64,000 nt of DNA from an uncultured bacterium (GTDB lineage: Bacteria; Planctomycetota; UBA1135; GCA-002686595): NCBI GenBank assembly GCA_937896235.1, contig CALBMX010000110.1, positions 20,702-84,701 on the forward strand, in the 5' to 3' direction. Position numbers and translations under genes: made by a program. The notes under the pieces are model-generated. The model did no database searches. It saw nothing but the letters and a program-made list of their open reading frames with translations, and was not told the origin of the DNA. Positions 60,176 to 64,000 of the stretch are shown here, piece after piece (the stretch's first letter is position 1; every line of letters begins with the position of its first letter).

Positions 60176-62716
60176 TTGGCGAAGCGAACAGCAAAGAAGA
60201 AAGAGGTTAGTTTCCTCGAGCGCACGACAGACTGGGTCACCGGTCTCTTCGGAGGCGAAGCGCCCAAGTCGAAGGGGAAGTCGACGAAGAAGAGTGCGAA
60301 AAAGCCGGACAAGCCGGAGACGGCCCAGCATGTCCAGGAGATCTATGGCCTTTTGATGCTTGGGTTCGCAGCTTGGCTCTTGGTCTCGATGGTGACGTTT
60401 TATGCCCCGTTCACCGACGCCCTGGCAGAAGGGCTGAACTGGGGCGGACAAGCCGGCTACTACCTCGCCGAGTACGTCTTTATCATTTTCGGGTGGGCTG
60501 GCTACATGGTCTGCTTCCTGATGTGCGCTTGGGGAGGCGTGATCGTTACCCAGAAAGAGCTCAGCTTGCCGATCCTCCGCGTCTTCGGCGGACTGTGCTT
60601 CTTGATCTCTAGTGCGTACCTCTTCCAGCTCGCCTTTGGCGAGAACTACGGTACTTCGAGCACGACTCCGTATGGGCCCGGCGGCTACTTTGCGATGGAG
60701 AGCCTTGAGTTCCTAGTCACCAAGTTGGGCGGTCCCGGTATGTGGATGATCATGGGGCTGGTGTCCTTAGTGTCGTTCATGCTCGCTACTGAGATGGCGT
60801 TTTTCCCGGCACTTGCGTCGATGCGCGATTGGTTCCAGGAGCAACATGAGAAGCGTGGCAAGGGCGCCTTTGCTGCGATTAAGGAGTGGCTTGTTGCCCT
60901 CTTTAGTGGCCTGTGGAGCTTCCTTCGAGGTGCGGATATCGACGGAGAGGCGCCGCGGAAGGCTAGCGCGAAAGCGAAACAAAAGAAGGCAGCCAAGAAG
61001 CCGGCGCGAAAGGAAGCGGTCGTTGTGGATGAGATCGACGAGGACGAAGACGAGGAAGACGAGTGGGAGTACGTCTACGAGGATGAAGAAGAGGATGAGG
61101 AGGAAGACGAGGAGGAAGACGAGACCGATGCCGCTGTCGTTAAACCCCAACCACGCAAGCCAGTTGTAAGAGGGAACACCCAGAAGGCTCTCCCTCTCGA
61201 GCCTGTATCGCCCCCCGCTGGGCCTTGGAAATTGCCCCCTCTCTCGCTCTTGGCAGAGGCTCCGCCCGTTTCGGCCACAAATGAAAAGGAGCTTGAGGAT
61301 GCGGCGACGAAGCTAGAGAACGAGCTGGCTTCCTTCCGTATCGACGCGCAGGTTGTCGGTGCTCGTGTTGGTCCAGCGATTACGCTGTTCGAGCTCGAGG
61401 TCGCCCAGGGGACGCGCATGAACAAGGTCACGTCGCTCTCGCAAGAGATTGCCGGCGCACTCCTCGCTAAAAGTGTCCGAATCATTGCACCCATCCCTGG
61501 ACGCGCGACCATTGGTATCGAGATACCAAACAAGAACCGCGCGATTGTCACGCTGCGCGGGCTCGTGCGCCAAGAGGCGTACGGAATGAAGAAGTACGCC
61601 CTTCCGCTTTTCCTTGGCATGGATGCCGAAGGGGAGCCGGTGATTGGCGACCTTGCCAAGATGCCCCACCTCCTCATCGCGGGAACCACGGGCTCGGGAA
61701 AGTCGGTTTGTATCAACACGATTTTGGCCTCGATGTTGCTGACGCGCTCACCCCACGAGGTGCAGTGGATTTTGATCGACCCCAAAATGGTTGAGCTGCA
61801 AATGTTCACCACGGTGCCGCACATGATGCTACCGGTCGTGACCGATGCGCGCCAAGCAACCAACGTTTTGCTCTGGGCTTGCGAGAAGATGGATGGTCGT
61901 TACGAGCAGTTCAAAGACGCGGGCGTCAAGAACATCAAGGGCTACAACAGCCTAGGTGAAGACGCTCTACGCACGCGCTTGGGCGATCTGTTCAGCGAGG
62001 AGCGCACTCCTCGGGCGGTTCCCTACATCGTCATCGTGATCGATGAGCTCGCGGACTTGATGATGGTGTCCAAGAAGGAGGCCGAAATGGCGATCACTCG
62101 CCTGGCTCAAAAGTCACGAGCCGTTGGAATCCATGTGATCGTTGCAACGCAGCGTCCCTCGACCGACGTGATCACGGGTGTGCTTAAGGGTAACTTGCCG
62201 ACGCGAATTGCCTTTCAAGTCGCGAGTAAGATCGACAGTCGTGTGATCATGGACGAGGGCGGCGCGGAAAAACTTCTGGGCGGTGGCGACATGCTGTACG
62301 CGCCTCCCGGAGCATCCTCTCTCGTTCGCGTTCAAGGCGCATGGGCAGAGGACGAGGAGCTCCAGGCGATCGTCGATTTCGTTACGAAGGAATCCGCGCC
62401 CAACTTCAGCCAAGAGCTCGTTCAAAGTGTGACGGGCTCTCCAAAGGCTGGAAAGCCTGGCGATAAGGCGCCCGAAGAGCGGGACGAATTGTGGGATGAT
62501 GCCGTTCGCGTTATCCTGAGGGCGAAGCGCGGGTCGGCAAGTTTGCTGCAGCGTTCGCTTGGTGTCGGCTATACGCGCGGGACGCGCCTCCTCGAAATGA
62601 TGGAAGAGGAGGCGATCGTAGGCCCGCACAAAGGAAGCAAGGCTCGAGAGGTCTTTTATACCATCGAGGATTGGGATGAAATGCAGGGTGTAACTACAGG
62701 TGAAACAGATGAGTGA
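60176..62716 (+). CDS. ftsK: DNA translocase FtsK
   Basis: An 846-residue protein that pumps DNA at the division septum. Residues about 50-200 hold four membrane segments (LLMLGFAAWLLVSMVTF and others). A linker (about 283-320) is almost purely acidic, with runs of D and E. The motor begins near residue 360 with Walker A GTTGSGKSVCINTIL (about 501), Walker B region YIVIVIDELADLMM, and TQRPSTDVITGVLKGNLPTR. The winged gamma domain (residues 760-846) ends in SLLQRSLGVGYTRGTRLLEMM. The start is TTG at 60176, as no ATG precedes the first helix. Its stop overlaps the next gene. Confidence 0.95.
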   Translation: MAKRTAKKKEVSFLERTTDWVTGLFGGEAPKSKGKSTKKSAKKPDKPETAQHVQEIYGLLMLGFAAWLLVSMVTFYAPFTDALAEGLNWGGQAGYYLAEYVFIIFGWAGYMVCFLMCAWGGVIVTQKELSLPILRVFGGLCFLISSAYLFQLAFGENYGTSSTTPYGPGGYFAMESLEFLVTKLGGPGMWMIMGLVSLVSFMLATEMAFFPALASMRDWFQEQHEKRGKGAFAAIKEWLVALFSGLWSFLRGADIDGEAPRKASAKAKQKKAAKKPARKEAVVVDEIDEDEDEEDEWEYVYEDEEEDEEEDEEEDETDAAVVKPQPRKPVVRGNTQKALPLEPVSPPAGPWKLPPLSLLAEAPPVSATNEKELEDAATKLENELASFRIDAQVVGARVGPAITLFELEVAQGTRMNKVTSLSQEIAGALLAKSVRIIAPIPGRATIGIEIPNKNRAIVTLRGLVRQEAYGMKKYALPLFLGMDAEGEPVIGDLAKMPHLLIAGTTGSGKSVCINTILASMLLTRSPHEVQWILIDPKMVELQMFTTVPHMMLPVVTDARQATNVLLWACEKMDGRYEQFKDAGVKNIKGYNSLGEDALRTRLGDLFSEERTPRAVPYIVIVIDELADLMMVSKKEAEMAITRLAQKSRAVGIHVIVATQRPSTDVITGVLKGNLPTRIAFQVASKIDSRVIMDEGGAEKLLGGGDMLYAPPGASSLVRVQGAWAEDEELQAIVDFVTKESAPNFSQELVQSVTGSPKAGKPGDKAPEERDELWDDAVRVILRAKRGSASLLQRSLGVGYTRGTRLLEMMEEEAIVGPHKGSKAREVFYTIEDWDEMQGVTTGETDE

Positions 62717-64000
62717 TTCAAAAAACAACAAGCACATTGGCTATGAACTCCTGTCCATGGCTCTGTTCCTCGGGGGCGCATTTTGTGCAGCATCTGTTGG
62801 CATGGCGATGTATTCCGAAGGCGGCGCCGCAGGCAATTTGTCCACCGCGGCGATGAATGCAATCATCGCTAGCCTTGGCGACGTCGCCGCGTTTGCGCTT
62901 GCTGTGGGCTGCACCGTTTTGGGCGGTGCGATGTTCCTTCGCCCCAACACCCTCGCACTTTCCGCGCCACTTGCGCTCATCTCGGGCGGTGGCATCACAA
63001 TCAGTTTTCTGCTGGGTGCCTTTAGCGCGACAGCTGGGGGCGGTCTTGGCTCTGCGTTGCCGGGTGCTTTTGGGGCCATCGGCGGCGGCATCACCAATGC
63101 CATTTTGGCCTTTGGGGCAGCATTCCTCGGAGCGTGGTTTGCGTTGGGGGCACCGACTCCCCCGAAGAGGAAGAAGGTGGTGGAGACGAATCCCGTCGCA
63201 GCCGCTTTGAGCGAGGTTGATGGGGATGGCGTGTCTGAGGCGGAAGCCGAGGCTCTGTTCCCCGTAATCCAGGCCCCAGCCGCTCCAGGAGTCACCGAGT
63301 ACGAGCAGCGCGTGAGGGGGGAGCTTCCCGAAGGCGTCCGTCCCCTTGGGGTCTCAACCACGGAGGGTCCTAACTCGCGGGAACCCAAAAGTGACCAACG
63401 CGTTAAGGCCAGCGCCGCAGGACTTTCCAAGCCAAGGCCGCTTGGTGAAAAATCGACTCCCATCGAGCCTGCGACCTCGCCTCGTCCAGTTAAAGGCCAT
63501 CTTGTCGACGGCGTCTGGACACGCATAGACACCCCAGGTCACACCGGAGTAAGGGTCCTTGGAACAAGTGATGGGGACGCCGCGGTTCAGGAGTCCGCAA
63601 CCTCCAGGACTCCGAGTTGGGAATCGACCGAAGAGCTCTTAGAGGAAGATACCGAACTTGAGAGCGAGTTCGTCGCCGAAGTCGAAGGAGACAACGTCGA
63701 TACGGATGACGCTGATGACGCTGATGACGCTGATGACGCTGATGACGCTGATGACGCGGCAACCTTTGAGGAAGATGACGCTTTCGACGACGAGGATGTG
63801 GAAGATGATGACGAAGAGGATGCATTCGACGACGAAGTTGACGATGCCGCATTCGACGACGAGTTTGAGTCCGAAGAAATCGCTGAAGTCTTAGATGCGG
63901 TCGAAGCAAAACTCGCTGACGATGCTGACGATGCTGACGACGCTGACGACGCTGACGACGCTGACGACGCTGACGACGCTGACGACGCTGACGACGCTGA
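62709..64000 (+). CDS. membrane protein with acidic DDA tandem repeats (partial, 3' end outside window)
   Basis: ATG 62709 overlaps the ftsK stop by eight bases; 430 codons are visible and the frame is open at the window end. Four membrane segments lie in residues about 12-140 (for example LLSMALFLGGAFCAASVGMAM). An EF-hand-like stretch VDGDGVSEAEAEAL (near residue 172) follows, then a long acidic, disordered region. It contains two arrays of the 9-base unit coding Asp-Asp-Ala. The same acidic bias is seen in the FtsK linker. I do not recognise the family; its coupling to ftsK hints at a role in division or segregation. Confidence 0.8.
   Translation, partial: MSDSKNNKHIGYELLSMALFLGGAFCAASVGMAMYSEGGAAGNLSTAAMNAIIASLGDVAAFALAVGCTVLGGAMFLRPNTLALSAPLALISGGGITISFLLGAFSATAGGGLGSALPGAFGAIGGGITNAILAFGAAFLGAWFALGAPTPPKRKKVVETNPVAAALSEVDGDGVSEAEAEALFPVIQAPAAPGVTEYEQRVRGELPEGVRPLGVSTTEGPNSREPKSDQRVKASAAGLSKPRPLGEKSTPIEPATSPRPVKGHLVDGVWTRIDTPGHTGVRVLGTSDGDAAVQESATSRTPSWESTEELLEEDTELESEFVAEVEGDNVDTDDADDADDADDADDADDAATFEEDDAFDDEDVEDDDEEDAFDDEVDDAAFDDEFESEEIAEVLDAVEAKLADDADDADDADDADDADDADDADDADDA
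63705..63758 (+). repeat. in-frame 9-bp tandem repeat, array 1
   Basis: Six copies of GATGACGCT (last one ends GCG), coding Asp-Asp-Ala, in frame with the membrane protein gene. Confidence 0.95.
63915..64000 (+). repeat. in-frame 9-bp tandem repeat, array 2, cut by window end
   Basis: Nine complete copies of GCTGACGAY (first two with GAT, the rest with GAC) plus five bases of a tenth, coding Ala-Asp-Asp; the array continues past the window. Confidence 0.95.

Noticed and set aside
61075..61863. Minus-strand frame ending in a long run of Ser
   Set aside because: Antisense of the acidic FtsK linker; GAG/GAT codons read as Ser on the other strand.

Overview
The window looks like chromosomal DNA of a free-living, moderately GC-rich Gram-negative-type bacterium. 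I infer a member of the Planctomycetota or a close PVC relative. The reasons are the many large secreted proteins of unknown family, the frequent lack of a clear Shine-Dalgarno site, parallel beta-helix proteins, and the CotH/VTC/DUF4956 gene set. I saw no marker gene that fixes the phylum, so this is inference. There is no prophage, insertion sequence, CRISPR array or rRNA in the window; one tRNA-Val is present.

Layout. 1-16.4 kb: a partial HDOD-GGDEF signalling protein, transporters (EamA, MFS, MATE), GNAT acetyltransferase, aminopeptidase N, an alpha/beta hydrolase, full-length glycine decarboxylase (gcvP), an unknown 420-residue protein, a thioesterase and a YfcH-type epimerase. 16.7-19.2 kb: an unknown gene coupled to murQ (cell-wall recycling) and a nitroreductase. 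19.3-26.9 kb: a secreted beta-helix protein, an OmpR-type two-component pair, a PDZ protein with a long glycine-rich repeat domain, and a hybrid histidine kinase. 27.0-37.3 kb: a block of envelope and secreted genes, all on the minus strand, centred on a tight four-gene operon (DUF4956 membrane protein, VTC polyphosphate-polymerase-like protein, CotH kinase fused to a beta-helix, ILEI-like protein). It is flanked on both sides by paralogous ~590-residue secreted proteins. 37.7-42.1 kb: glutaredoxin, a gene-poor stretch with short tandem repeats and an orphan plus-strand terminator, UDP-glucose dehydrogenase, tRNA-Val and a THUMP-like methyltransferase. 42.2-47.4 kb: two regulators that look degenerate (a sigma-54-activator-like protein without GAFTGA and a histidine-kinase-like protein without ATP-binding motifs) and a GT-C type membrane protein. 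47.6-53.5 kb: a cysteine desulfurase - ThiI - glycosyltransferase operon, a 2-hydroxyacid dehydrogenase and a carboxypeptidase-regulatory-like protein. 53.9 kb to the end: an HD hydrolase diverging from a ten-gene housekeeping operon: aroF, tpiA, secG, pyrE, yicC, gmk, coaC, coaB, ftsK and an acidic-repeat membrane protein cut by the window end.

How it fits together. The last operon has a near-consensus promoter (TTGACG-18-TATAAT) and almost every junction overlaps or is spaced by only a few bases, so it is very probably one transcript joining aromatic amino acid, glycolytic, pyrimidine, guanylate and CoA synthesis with protein export and chromosome segregation. Cysteine desulfurase next to a ThiI without rhodanese domain points to a dedicated sulfur donor for tRNA 4-thiouridine. 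The strongest candidate for an under-described system is the 29.9-35.2 kb DUF4956-VTC-CotH-ILEI operon, which could make or place a phosphate-containing polymer or phosphorylated protein at the cell surface; the function is not established by the sequence.
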